Of a stretch of 64,000 nt of DNA, positions 57,213 through 64,000 are shown piece after piece (within the stretch, counting starts at the first letter, position 1; the number at the start of each line of letters is the position of its first letter). The notes below the pieces were generated by a model. The model was not told the origin of the DNA. It was given only the letters and a program-made list of their open reading frames with translations, and searched no databases. The stretch covers positions 248,001-312,000 of the forward strand of contig NZ_CP083956.1 of NCBI RefSeq assembly GCF_006442795.2, given 5' to 3'. Source of the DNA: Mesorhizobium sp. B1-1-8. Its GTDB lineage: Bacteria > Pseudomonadota > Alphaproteobacteria > Rhizobiales > Rhizobiaceae. Made by a program: the position numbers and the translations under genes.

Positions 57213-58474
57213 GCAGTCCCCTTCGGTTTGGCCGCGGCCTTCCTGTCAGCTGTTTTTCTCGGTGCCGCCTTCTTTTCTGAGGCGTCGGCGACCATGGTCG
57301 ACGCTGGGACCGCCGCCGGTTCGACATGCGGCTGCTGGTCTGCTTTGGCAAAATTGGGATGCACGACCTTGCCGCCATCGGTCAGCATCGTCGCCTTGAC
57401 CAGGTCGTCGTCGCGCCTGATGGCAAGCGTTTTTGCCGCCTTGTCGACCATCGTCTCGAGGAAGGCGTAAAGGTTCTTGGCATAAAGCAGCGAAGCGGAT
57501 GCAGCAACACGACCGGGCACGTTGAGATGGCCGACGATCTTGACGCCGTTCTCAGTCGTCACGACCTTGCCCGGTACCGCGCCTTCGACATTGCCGCCGC
57601 GCTCGACCGCGAGATCGACGATCACCGAGCCCGGCTTCATAGAGGCGACCATGGCGGCCGAGATCAGCTTCGGCGCCGGACGGCCGGGGATCAGCGCCGT
57701 GGTGATGACGATGTCCTGCTTGGCGATATGCTCTGCGGTCAGCGCCGCCTGCTTGACCTGGTATTCCTTCGACATTTCCTTGGCGTAGCCGCCGGCCGTC
57801 TCGGCGGCCTTGAACTCCTCGTCCTCGACCGCCAGGAATTTGGCCCCGAGCGACTGCACCTGCTCCTTCACCGCCGGACGCACGTCGGTGGCGGTGACCA
57901 CGGCGCCAAGACGGCGCGCGGTGGCGATCGCCTGCAGGCCGGCGACGCCGACGCCCATGATGAAGGCTTTCGCGGCCGGCACGGTGCCCGCCGCCGTCAT
58001 CATCATCGGCAGCGCGCGGTCATATTCGGCGGCCGCGTCGATCACCGCCTGGTAGCCGGCGAGATTGGCCTGAGAGGACAGCACGTCCATCGACTGCGCG
58101 CGGGTGATGCGCGGCATGAATTCCATCGAGAAGGCGGTGATGCCGGCCTTAGCCATCGCGGCCACCGCAGCATCGTTGCCGTAGGGGTCCATGATGGCGA
58201 TGACGGCAGCGCCCGACTTGTAGCCCTTGAGCTCCGCATCCGTCGGCCGGCGCACTTTCAGCACCAAGTCGGCCTTCGACGCGTCGGCAGCCTTGCCGAT
58301 CGCGGCACCAGCCTTGGCGAACTCCTCGTCAGGGATGCGCGACCCCGTGCCAGCGCCCTTCTCGACGATCACGTCGAAGCCGAGACCCGCCAGACGCTTG
58401 ACCGTCTCCGGCGAGGCCGCGACACGCGGCTCGTTGGCGTCAAGCTCACGAGGGATGAATACCGTCTGCCCCAC
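57209..58474 (-). CDS. pntAA: Re/Si-specific NAD(P)+ transhydrogenase subunit alpha (domain I)
   Basis: A 421-residue NAD(H)-binding subunit: [36 protein letters not shown] at the N-terminus, [50 protein letters not shown] (NAD-binding Gly-rich loop) and [32 protein letters not shown]. The C-terminal 40 residues are Ala/Lys-rich. GTG start with AAAGGA upstream. First gene of the pnt operon. Confidence 0.95.
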   Translation of the reverse strand: MGQTVFIPRELDANEPRVAASPETVKRLAGLGFDVIVEKGAGTGSRIPDEEFAKAGAAIGKAADASKADLVLKVRRPTDAELKGYKSGAAVIAIMDPYGNDAAVAAMAKAGITAFSMEFMPRITRAQSMDVLSSQANLAGYQAVIDAAAEYDRALPMMMTAAGTVPAAKAFIMGVGVAGLQAIATARRLGAVVTATDVRPAVKEQVQSLGAKFLAVEDEEFKAAETAGGYAKEMSKEYQVKQAALTAEHIAKQDIVITTALIPGRPAPKLISAAMVASMKPGSVIVDLAVERGGNVEGAVPGKVVTTENGVKIVGHLNVPGRVAASASLLYAKNLYAFLETMVDKAAKTLAIRRDDDLVKATMLTDGGKVVHPNFAKADQQPHVEPAAVPASTMVADASEKKAAPRKTADRKAAAKPKGTA

Positions 58475-58591
58475 CGCACGATCCTTTCGGCTGGAACCTT
58501 AATGCGCAAAGCGTCGGCCGGCACTCCGGCGGCGTCAAGGGCAATGGGTTTTTTGAACAGTCGAAAGCAAGTCGCGTGAAAAAGGATTCAA

Positions 58592-58660
58592 GCGACATGC
58601 TTCAGGTCTTTGATTTCAGAAATGTCTTGGTCCCGAAACCGCTGCACACGGGAGACATGC
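58592..58660. repeat. Rhizobial 'cgacatgc...gggagacatgc' repeat
   Basis: GCGACATGCttcagg at the left and gaaaccgctgcacacgggagacatgc at the right; the second half matches the repeat at 16637-16702. It lies between pntAA and the small oxidase gene. Confidence 0.5.
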
Positions 58661-58661
58661 C

Positions 58662-58886
58662 CTAGCGCAGAATGAAGGCGCCGACGGCCATGATCAGGAT
58701 GAACAGGATGGCCCCGGAGAAGATGCCACCGACGAAGAACCCGAAGGCCATTGCCAGGAGGACGCCAGCGCAGAAGAGCGAGCCGTATTTGGCAAGCGCA
58801 AGGAAAGCCTTATAGGTGCGGTCATGCTCGGCATAGTCCATCTGCGCGCCCAATTCGACAGGACCGGTCGGCGAGTGATCAGCCAT
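58662..58886 (-). CDS. aa3-type cytochrome c oxidase subunit IV
   Basis: A 74-residue single- or two-helix membrane protein. The N-terminal part, ELGAQMDYAEHDRTYKAFLALAKYGS, with its MDYxEHxxTY motif, is the signature of the small bacterial aa3 oxidase subunit IV (CoxIV-type); hydrophobic segments ALAKYGSLFCAGVLLAMAFGFFVGG and GAILFILIMAVGAFIL follow. It associates with the inner-membrane oxidase. Start 58886 is chosen for the family N-terminus MADHSP. It is frequently placed near pnt genes in rhizobia. Confidence 0.88.
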   Translation of the reverse strand: MADHSPTGPVELGAQMDYAEHDRTYKAFLALAKYGSLFCAGVLLAMAFGFFVGGIFSGAILFILIMAVGAFILR

Positions 58887-59039
58887 AGGAGTACCCCTTC
58901 GAAGATGCCTTCGAGGCACATAGCGAAAAGCCGGACCGAGAGCAATGGCGCTATTGCCGCACAGGACGCGACAACAGCCTCAAATCAAAGTTGAAATTGG
59001 GGAAGACTGCCGCTCCGGCAACGGGGCGACCCGGCTTTT

Positions 59040-59189
59040 TCAGCTGGCGAGATGCGGAAACAGGCCGAGCAGGCCGACGACGATAAGATAGAGCGCGACG
59101 ATGTAGTTGAGCAGGCGCGGCATCACCAGGATCAGCACGCCGGCGATCAGCGAGATCAGCGGCGTGAGCGCAAGGGAATGGATGGTCAT
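59040..59189 (-). CDS. DUF3096 small membrane protein
   Basis: A 49-residue hydrophobic protein, MTIHSLALTPLISLIAGVLILVMPRLLNYIVALYLIVVGLLGLFPHLAS. The ISLIAGVLILVMPRLLNYIVA pattern is the DUF3096 family: two membrane helices with PRLLN between them. Function unknown. A longer frame to 59246 is less likely because the 59189 ATG gives the family start. Confidence 0.8.
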   Translation of the reverse strand: MTIHSLALTPLISLIAGVLILVMPRLLNYIVALYLIVVGLLGLFPHLAS

Positions 59190-59318
59190 GTCGGTGTCCT
59201 TTAAACAGCTCGGAGCAGAACGATTGTCAGGCAGGACGGCAGCCAAGGCCGGTCACCGCGCCAGCCTTATAACGGCGCAACTGCCGGAAAGGTCCATGAG
59301 ACGAGGACGGACCCCCAT

Positions 59319-60080
59319 TCAGGCGGCTTCTTGCAAATATTTCGCTGTCGGCAGGATGGACAGAGGCATCAGCCGGTTGATGGCCGGATTGCCAAACATC
59401 AGCCGTTGTTCCGTCGGCGTGGATTTGAAGAATGGCAACCGTTTGAGCGTCAGGCGCATGTTTTCGCCGGCCGGGATTTCGAACAGCGCGAGCGGGGGAA
59501 GAACGCCCGGGAATACTTTACCCTCTGTCCTCTGCACGGCCTGAAAGTAACGAACATAAAAAGCGGAATGCTCCATCTTGACCGGCGTCAGCACCGAGTC
59601 CTGGCCAAAATAACAGGAGGCGACCATGGCAATCCTGAGCGTCAGGAAGGGTATCACTCCGGGCGACGGCGCGCTGGCAGGATCGGCCGCGAACCGGGTT
59701 CCATCGATGAAGGTTTCTCCGCGCGCAAGCCGCTCGTTCAATATTTCCGGATAGGCATCGACGGAGGGCGAGAACGGACACTCGCGGGTAATATAATGGA
59801 AGCGCAGTGTGCTGACCAATTGGTCATAGCAATAGACACCGAACCGGTAGGAGTTGGGCAGATTGTCCCAGCGATCCTCGAACATTCCACTGGCGATCGG
59901 GCCACACATGCCCGAGCGCATGTAGGATTGATAGCGAAGTCGGTAGATCGCCTCCAGATCCTCGCCGCCCGTAATGAGGCGATACTCAACGTGCTCCAAT
60001 AACTGCATCATCGATCGGTTAAGCACCGACTCGCCTCTTGCGCCGGCGCCAGCCAACACATCCTTCCTCGCAACATCCAT
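59319..60080 (-). CDS. FeeM-type N-acyl amino acid synthase (GNAT fold)
   Basis: A 253-residue GNAT-like acyltransferase resembling FeeM and acyl-homoserine-lactone synthases. Blocks: VEYRLITGGEDLEAIYRLRYQSYMRSG (the R-x-x-x-Y start of the fold), VYCYDQLVSTLRFHYI, ARGETFIDGTRFAADP (the E-x-x-R/DGTRF substrate block) and FPGVLPPLALFEIPAG. FeeM makes N-acyl tyrosine-like signals from acyl-ACP. An acyl donor and amino-acid acceptor are likely but not determinable. ATG 60080 has GAGGA upstream; the GTG at 60134 has none. Confidence 0.75.
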   Translation of the reverse strand: MDVARKDVLAGAGARGESVLNRSMMQLLEHVEYRLITGGEDLEAIYRLRYQSYMRSGMCGPIASGMFEDRWDNLPNSYRFGVYCYDQLVSTLRFHYITRECPFSPSVDAYPEILNERLARGETFIDGTRFAADPASAPSPGVIPFLTLRIAMVASCYFGQDSVLTPVKMEHSAFYVRYFQAVQRTEGKVFPGVLPPLALFEIPAGENMRLTLKRLPFFKSTPTEQRLMFGNPAINRLMPLSILPTAKYLQEAA

Positions 60081-60301
60081 TGCCAGTCCTCGAATTCCGC
60101 CTGCAGCTAGGCTATTCGAGTTGAAATGAGACACAAGCTGAAAATTCGACGGTGCTGATTTACCGTATGTTAACCTTAACGGCTAGCGGGATACTTGTCG
60201 TCAATATTGTGCAAGAAACGCAAAATCGGGACTTGGCCGTACCGCCGATCACAAGAAGGCGGCGGTTCGTCGATCCAATCGGGCGAAGCCCGCAATCGGC
60301 G

Positions 60302-62617
60302 CTAACTGGCTGTTCGTTTGCCGATGAGACGCAGGTCCGCGGCGAATGGCCAGGTGACATTCGACATCGTCTCGATACCCGACGCACTGAGCGCGGCACC
60401 GAAGAGGAAGCCTTGCACCAGATCCGGTTTGACCGAATGCACCAGTACCTTCAGCTGCTCGAAGCTTTCCACCCCTTCGATGGTGACGACCAGGCCCAAC
60501 GTCCGGGTCAAGCCGACGATGCCCTTCAAAAGGTCGAGCGACTGCGGGCTCTGGGTTACGTCTATCAGGAAGGAGCGGTCGATCTTGATCTTGTCGAGCG
60601 GCAACTTGTGGAGATAGCTGAGGCTGGAGTAGCCGGTGCCGAAATCGTCGAGCGCTATGCGCACGCCAAGCTGCTTCAGCTCTTCGATATACTGCCTTGT
60701 CAGCGACTTGTCGTCGAGCAGCGCGGTCTCGGTGACTTCGATCTCGAGGCGGCCTGGCGCGAGGCCCGATGCCACCAGCGCCTCGCGCACCTTCTGCACG
60801 ACATCGCGGTTGCGGAAGTCCTTGGCCGAAAGGTTGACCGATACGCTGGTCTGCGCCGGCCATTTGGCGCATTCGGCGCAGGCCGCCTGCAACACGAAAG
60901 TACTGATGTCGGAAATGATGCCCATCTCCTCGGCCAGCGGGATGAAGACGCCGGGCGAGATCGGCCCGAGGTCGGCGTGATCCCAACGGCAGAGCGCCTC
61001 GCAGCCAGCTATGCGCATGGTGCTCATCGCCACGATCGGCTGATAGACGACGCGCAACTCCTTGTTTTGCACGGCTGTGCGCAGATCGGCCTTCATCAGC
61101 TGGCGATTGCGGAACGCGGCATCCATCGATGCCTCGAACAGCCGCCAGCTGTTCTTGCCGAGCTCCTTGGCCTTGTAGAGGGCAAGGTCGGCCTTGACGA
61201 TCATGGCGTCGACATCGGTGTCTGCGACCCTGGACAACACGGCGCCGCCGCTGGCCTGGATGCGTAGGCTGTGACCGGCGACATCCACCTCGCCCTGCAG
61301 GTCGACGAAGATCTCGTCGAGCAAATCGTTCAGATGGCTCTCGTCCTCGATGCGGTCGAAGAAGACCATGAACTCGTCGCCGCCGAAACGGCTGACATTG
61401 ATGCCTGGCGCGGCGACCGCCGCCAGCCGCTCGGCCACGGCATAGATCAGCCCGTCGCCGACCGGATGGCCGAGCGTGTCGTTGACGCTCTTGAAATCGT
61501 CGAGATCGAGCACGGCGAGGCCGCAGAGCCGGTCGCGGTCGCCGGACGCCATGGCTTCGCCGACGAGCTCATGGAAATAGGCGCGATTCGGCAGGCCGGT
61601 GAGGTTGTCGTAGCGCGCCATAAAGCGGATCTTTTCCTCCGCCTCGACGCGGGCAGTCACATCCTCGAAGGTGATGACGCCCAATTCCTGGCTGCCTTCG
61701 CGCGCCGAAAACTCGTAATGCTGGCCATTGGCAAGCGAAACCAGCACCTTGCGGTCGCGGCCTTCGCGCAAGGCGCGCGTCAGCTGCGCCTCGATGTAGC
61801 GGCAGTCCTTCGGCGCCAGCATGCCGCCGGCAGCGCCGCGCATCAAAAGGCCGTGAATTGAACGCCCGAGCAGCGCCTCGGCCGATTTCAGCGACATCAG
61901 ATGGGCAGCCTCGGCATTGGCGACCACGACGCGCCCATCCGGGCCCAGCATGACCAGGCCATGTGACATGGTGTTGAGCGCGCGGTCGAACCTGCGCGTC
62001 AGGTTCCTCGCCTGCTTGTGGCCGATAACCGCCGAGAACAGCACGTTGCGGACATGGTCAGCGCTGCTGATCGTGACGAACGTCAGCGGGAAGATCATCA
62101 AGCCGAGGACGACAGAAGGCATATCCATGCGCAGGACGAGCGCAAGAGCTGCCGGCCCAACGAGGGTCAAGGAAAAAATCTGGACCATGCGCATGGACCC
62201 GTAGCTTCGCCCGACAACCGTTACCAGGGTCGTCAACGACAACGACACCGACGCCAGCTCAGCAAATTGATCAGGACGCAGATAGATCGACACGAAGCAG
62301 AATGACCCCAATGCGAGGCCCTGCGCGCTGCCTTTGAGAATGTAATTACGCTCTATCGCTTCTGCCTCTGCGACACTTGCTATGGTGCCGCCCGCTCTAT
62401 GGAAGCTCCGGATGCTGAAGTACCGCCAGAGGCTGGCCGACAGCAGAAGGAAAGCTAACGCCAGATAAAGCAGATCCTGCGTGCGCAGGTAGACCATGAA
62501 CCCGAGAATCCAGTAGCATACGCCGCCGATCGCCACCATGCCGGCGTTGTCGAACAATGCCCGCACGAACTGGATATAAACATCCGCCGGGATGTTCTCG
62601 GTCTTTGTTCTGCCCAT
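60302..62617 (-). CDS. Membrane GGDEF-EAL bifunctional c-di-GMP protein
   Basis: A 771-residue protein. The N-terminal ~200 residues hold five to six hydrophobic segments (sensor region), then a PAS-like segment (RFDRALNTMSHGLVMLGPDGRVVVANAEAAHLM), a GGDEF domain with intact SRFGGDEFMVFFD (about 409-417, diguanylate cyclase) and an EAL domain with GCEALCRWDH (about 538), LEIEVTETALLDD and LDDFGTGYSSLSYL (phosphodiesterase). Both active-site signatures look intact, so the protein may make or break c-di-GMP. It could link to EPS production in this island-rich genome, but this is only inference. Confidence 0.93.
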   Translation of the reverse strand: MGRTKTENIPADVYIQFVRALFDNAGMVAIGGVCYWILGFMVYLRTQDLLYLALAFLLLSASLWRYFSIRSFHRAGGTIASVAEAEAIERNYILKGSAQGLALGSFCFVSIYLRPDQFAELASVSLSLTTLVTVVGRSYGSMRMVQIFSLTLVGPAALALVLRMDMPSVVLGLMIFPLTFVTISSADHVRNVLFSAVIGHKQARNLTRRFDRALNTMSHGLVMLGPDGRVVVANAEAAHLMSLKSAEALLGRSIHGLLMRGAAGGMLAPKDCRYIEAQLTRALREGRDRKVLVSLANGQHYEFSAREGSQELGVITFEDVTARVEAEEKIRFMARYDNLTGLPNRAYFHELVGEAMASGDRDRLCGLAVLDLDDFKSVNDTLGHPVGDGLIYAVAERLAAVAAPGINVSRFGGDEFMVFFDRIEDESHLNDLLDEIFVDLQGEVDVAGHSLRIQASGGAVLSRVADTDVDAMIVKADLALYKAKELGKNSWRLFEASMDAAFRNRQLMKADLRTAVQNKELRVVYQPIVAMSTMRIAGCEALCRWDHADLGPISPGVFIPLAEEMGIISDISTFVLQAACAECAKWPAQTSVSVNLSAKDFRNRDVVQKVREALVASGLAPGRLEIEVTETALLDDKSLTRQYIEELKQLGVRIALDDFGTGYSSLSYLHKLPLDKIKIDRSFLIDVTQSPQSLDLLKGIVGLTRTLGLVVTIEGVESFEQLKVLVHSVKPDLVQGFLFGAALSASGIETMSNVTWPFAADLRLIGKRTAS

Positions 62618-62768
62618 GTCGCTGGCCCAACACTACGCCCTGTAATGCCACGCCCCGCCTTAAGAAAGGCTTAGAAACATCGGCTTGACCTCGGTTGCCG
62701 AGGTTACGAAACCGCGGGACAGATCAGAAAATTCAACCCTTCGGCAAACAATCGGCCGGCTGGTGCGA

Positions 62769-64000
62769 TCACTCCGCCGCCCGGAGTGCCGGCTCCGGCA
62801 AGGGCTGGGTCAGGCGGTCTAGCAGCCTAGAACGCTCGCCTGCCGCCTTTTCGGCGCTGGCCTGCCGGACATGGCCGTAGCCGCGGATGAGCGCCGGCAC
62901 CGAGGCCAGGGCGGCAGCGGCTTCGATCCTGCCCGGCGCAAGTGCTGCGGCGATCAGCTCCAGATCGGCCTCGTACCGTGTCAGTTGCTGGCGTTCCATG
63001 CGCCGTTCGGCGGTGCGGCCAAAGACATCGAACGCCGTACCGCGCAGACCCTTCATCGCCGCGAGCAGCCGAAGCCCCTTCATCATCCACGGGCCGAAGC
63101 TCGATTTCCTCGGCCTGCCGTCGCTGCCGCGCCGGCCAAGAATGGGCGGGGCGAGATGGAATTCGAGCTTGTCGTAGCTCTGGAACTGCCTTGCGAGGTC
63201 GGCGGCGAAGCTGCCGTCGGTGTAAAGACGCGCCACCTCGTACTCGTCCTTTACCGCCATCAGCTTGAACAGGTTTTTCGCAGCGGCCTCGCTGACGGCG
63301 GTCGATCCAGGCACCGCCTTCGCCTCCACGGCGCGCAGCCGCGCCAGCCTGTCGGCATAGCGCTTGCCATAGGCGGCGTTCTGGTATGCGGTCAGAAATG
63401 CGACGCGGCGGGCGATGATGTCGTCAAGCGTCTCGGCAGGTGCGGGCGCCGTCTTGCCGGGCTCGCTGGCCAGGGCGCGCACAAATTCCGGCTGATGCGC
63501 GGCGCGGCGGCCCCAGCGGAAGGCGGCGATGTTCATCGCCACTGCCTCTCCGTTCAATTCTATTGCCTTTTCAACGGCTTCGGCCGAGAGCGGCAGCCCG
63601 CCATGCTGGAAGGCGAAGCCGAGCATGAACATGTTGGCGCCAAGCGAATTGCCGAACAGCGCGGTCGCCGTGCGGGTGGCGTCGAAGAAGTGCGCCCGGT
63701 CGTCGCCGGCGGCGGCGCGGATCGCCTTTTTCAACCGCTCGACCGGCAGCGAGAAATCGGCTGCGCGGGTGAATTCGCCGGGCATGATCTCGGCGGTATT
63801 GGCGAGGAAGATCGTGTGGCCCTCGCGCACCGCGGCAAGCACCTTCCTGGCGCCGGACACGACGAGGTCGCAGCCGAGCACCAGATCGGCCTTGCCGGCG
63901 GAGACACGGATAGCATGGATATCGTCAGGCGTCGGAGCGATGCGGACATGGGTGAAGACCGAGCCGCCCTTCTGGGCCAGCCCGGCCATGTCGATCATGC
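62769..64000 (-). CDS. Indolepyruvate ferredoxin oxidoreductase, C-terminal part (cut by window edge)
   Basis: About 410 residues open at the right edge of the window. The start of the visible part, IDMAGLAQKGGSVFTHVRIAP followed by DLVLGCDLVVSGARKVLAAVREG, is the gamma-type subunit of 2-oxoacid:ferredoxin oxidoreductases; the region with AYQNAAYGKRYADRLARLRAVE and MKGLRLLAAMKGLRGTAFDVFGRTAERRMER is the C-terminal domain of the large (about 1150-aa) fused alpha-proteobacterial enzyme that decarboxylates aryl pyruvates from aromatic amino acids. The ATG at 63998 is probably internal, and the N-terminal thiamine domains are missing only because of the window limit. Confidence 0.88.
   Translation of the reverse strand, partial: MIDMAGLAQKGGSVFTHVRIAPTPDDIHAIRVSAGKADLVLGCDLVVSGARKVLAAVREGHTIFLANTAEIMPGEFTRAADFSLPVERLKKAIRAAAGDDRAHFFDATRTATALFGNSLGANMFMLGFAFQHGGLPLSAEAVEKAIELNGEAVAMNIAAFRWGRRAAHQPEFVRALASEPGKTAPAPAETLDDIIARRVAFLTAYQNAAYGKRYADRLARLRAVEAKAVPGSTAVSEAAAKNLFKLMAVKDEYEVARLYTDGSFAADLARQFQSYDKLEFHLAPPILGRRGSDGRPRKSSFGPWMMKGLRLLAAMKGLRGTAFDVFGRTAERRMERQQLTRYEADLELIAAALAPGRIEAAAALASVPALIRGYGHVRQASAEKAAGERSRLLDRLTQPLPEPALRAAE

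Overview
The window looks like chromosome of a Mesorhizobium-type alphaproteobacterium (Rhizobiales). It is GC-rich and has rhizobial exopolysaccharide (EPS) genes, a Class II EPSP synthase very close to the Agrobacterium CP4 type, rhizobial intergenic palindromes, aa3 oxidase subunit IV and a split pntAA/pntAB/pntB set. These assignments are made by eye from protein signatures; no search was run.

Region 1 (1-23.7 kb) is a surface-polysaccharide island: several GT4/GT2 glycosyltransferases, UDP-glucose dehydrogenase, ExoY-, ExoF- and ExoQ-like proteins, an acyltransferase, two double-domain glycosyltransferases, a GT10 fucosyltransferase-like protein, an ExoX/SyrA-like small repressor and a stand-alone Prim-Pol domain protein. 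Inside it (about 5.0-12.5 kb) sits the most interesting find: a complete lasso-peptide cluster. A 50-residue precursor (6675-6827) is followed by a PqqD-like recognition element, a transglutaminase-like leader peptidase, an asparagine-synthetase-like cyclase, an HPr-kinase-like protein and an exporting ABC transporter. The predicted 24-residue core starts with Gly, has Asp at position 9 for the ring, and ends in Ser, the residue that kinases of this type phosphorylate in paeninodin-type lasso peptides. A divergent NTP_transf_5 protein may add a second tailoring step. A shared inverted-repeat motif, TTGC-N3-GCA(A/G)CAT(A), lies upstream of the lasso precursor and of at least four polysaccharide-region genes, suggesting co-regulation.

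Region 2 (23.7-36.6 kb) is metabolic and accessory: an aldehyde dehydrogenase with a DUF1349 protein, a membrane protein, an intact IS1380-family element flanked by CTAG, an ABC importer of sugar type in one operon with a GntR regulator and a Cys/Met-type PLP enzyme, a DUF2161 protein, a putative lipoprotein, tRNA-Ala(GGC) and an acidic TIGR02300 protein.

Region 3 (36.7-41 kb) is core: aroA-cmk-rpsA with an rpsA terminator. Region 4 (41-49.7 kb) looks like a guanidino-compound uptake and catabolism locus: SDR, AruI-like 2-ketoarginine decarboxylase, TetR regulator and DDAH-type hydrolase on one strand; a polar amino-acid ABC importer and an Ldh-family reductase on the other. Region 5 (49.7-64 kb) holds a structured intergenic RNA candidate, an NDUFA9-like protein, a cytochrome P450, gyrB, the pnt operon, small respiratory/membrane proteins, a FeeM-type N-acyl amino acid synthase, a GGDEF-EAL protein and the 3' part of an indolepyruvate ferredoxin oxidoreductase.
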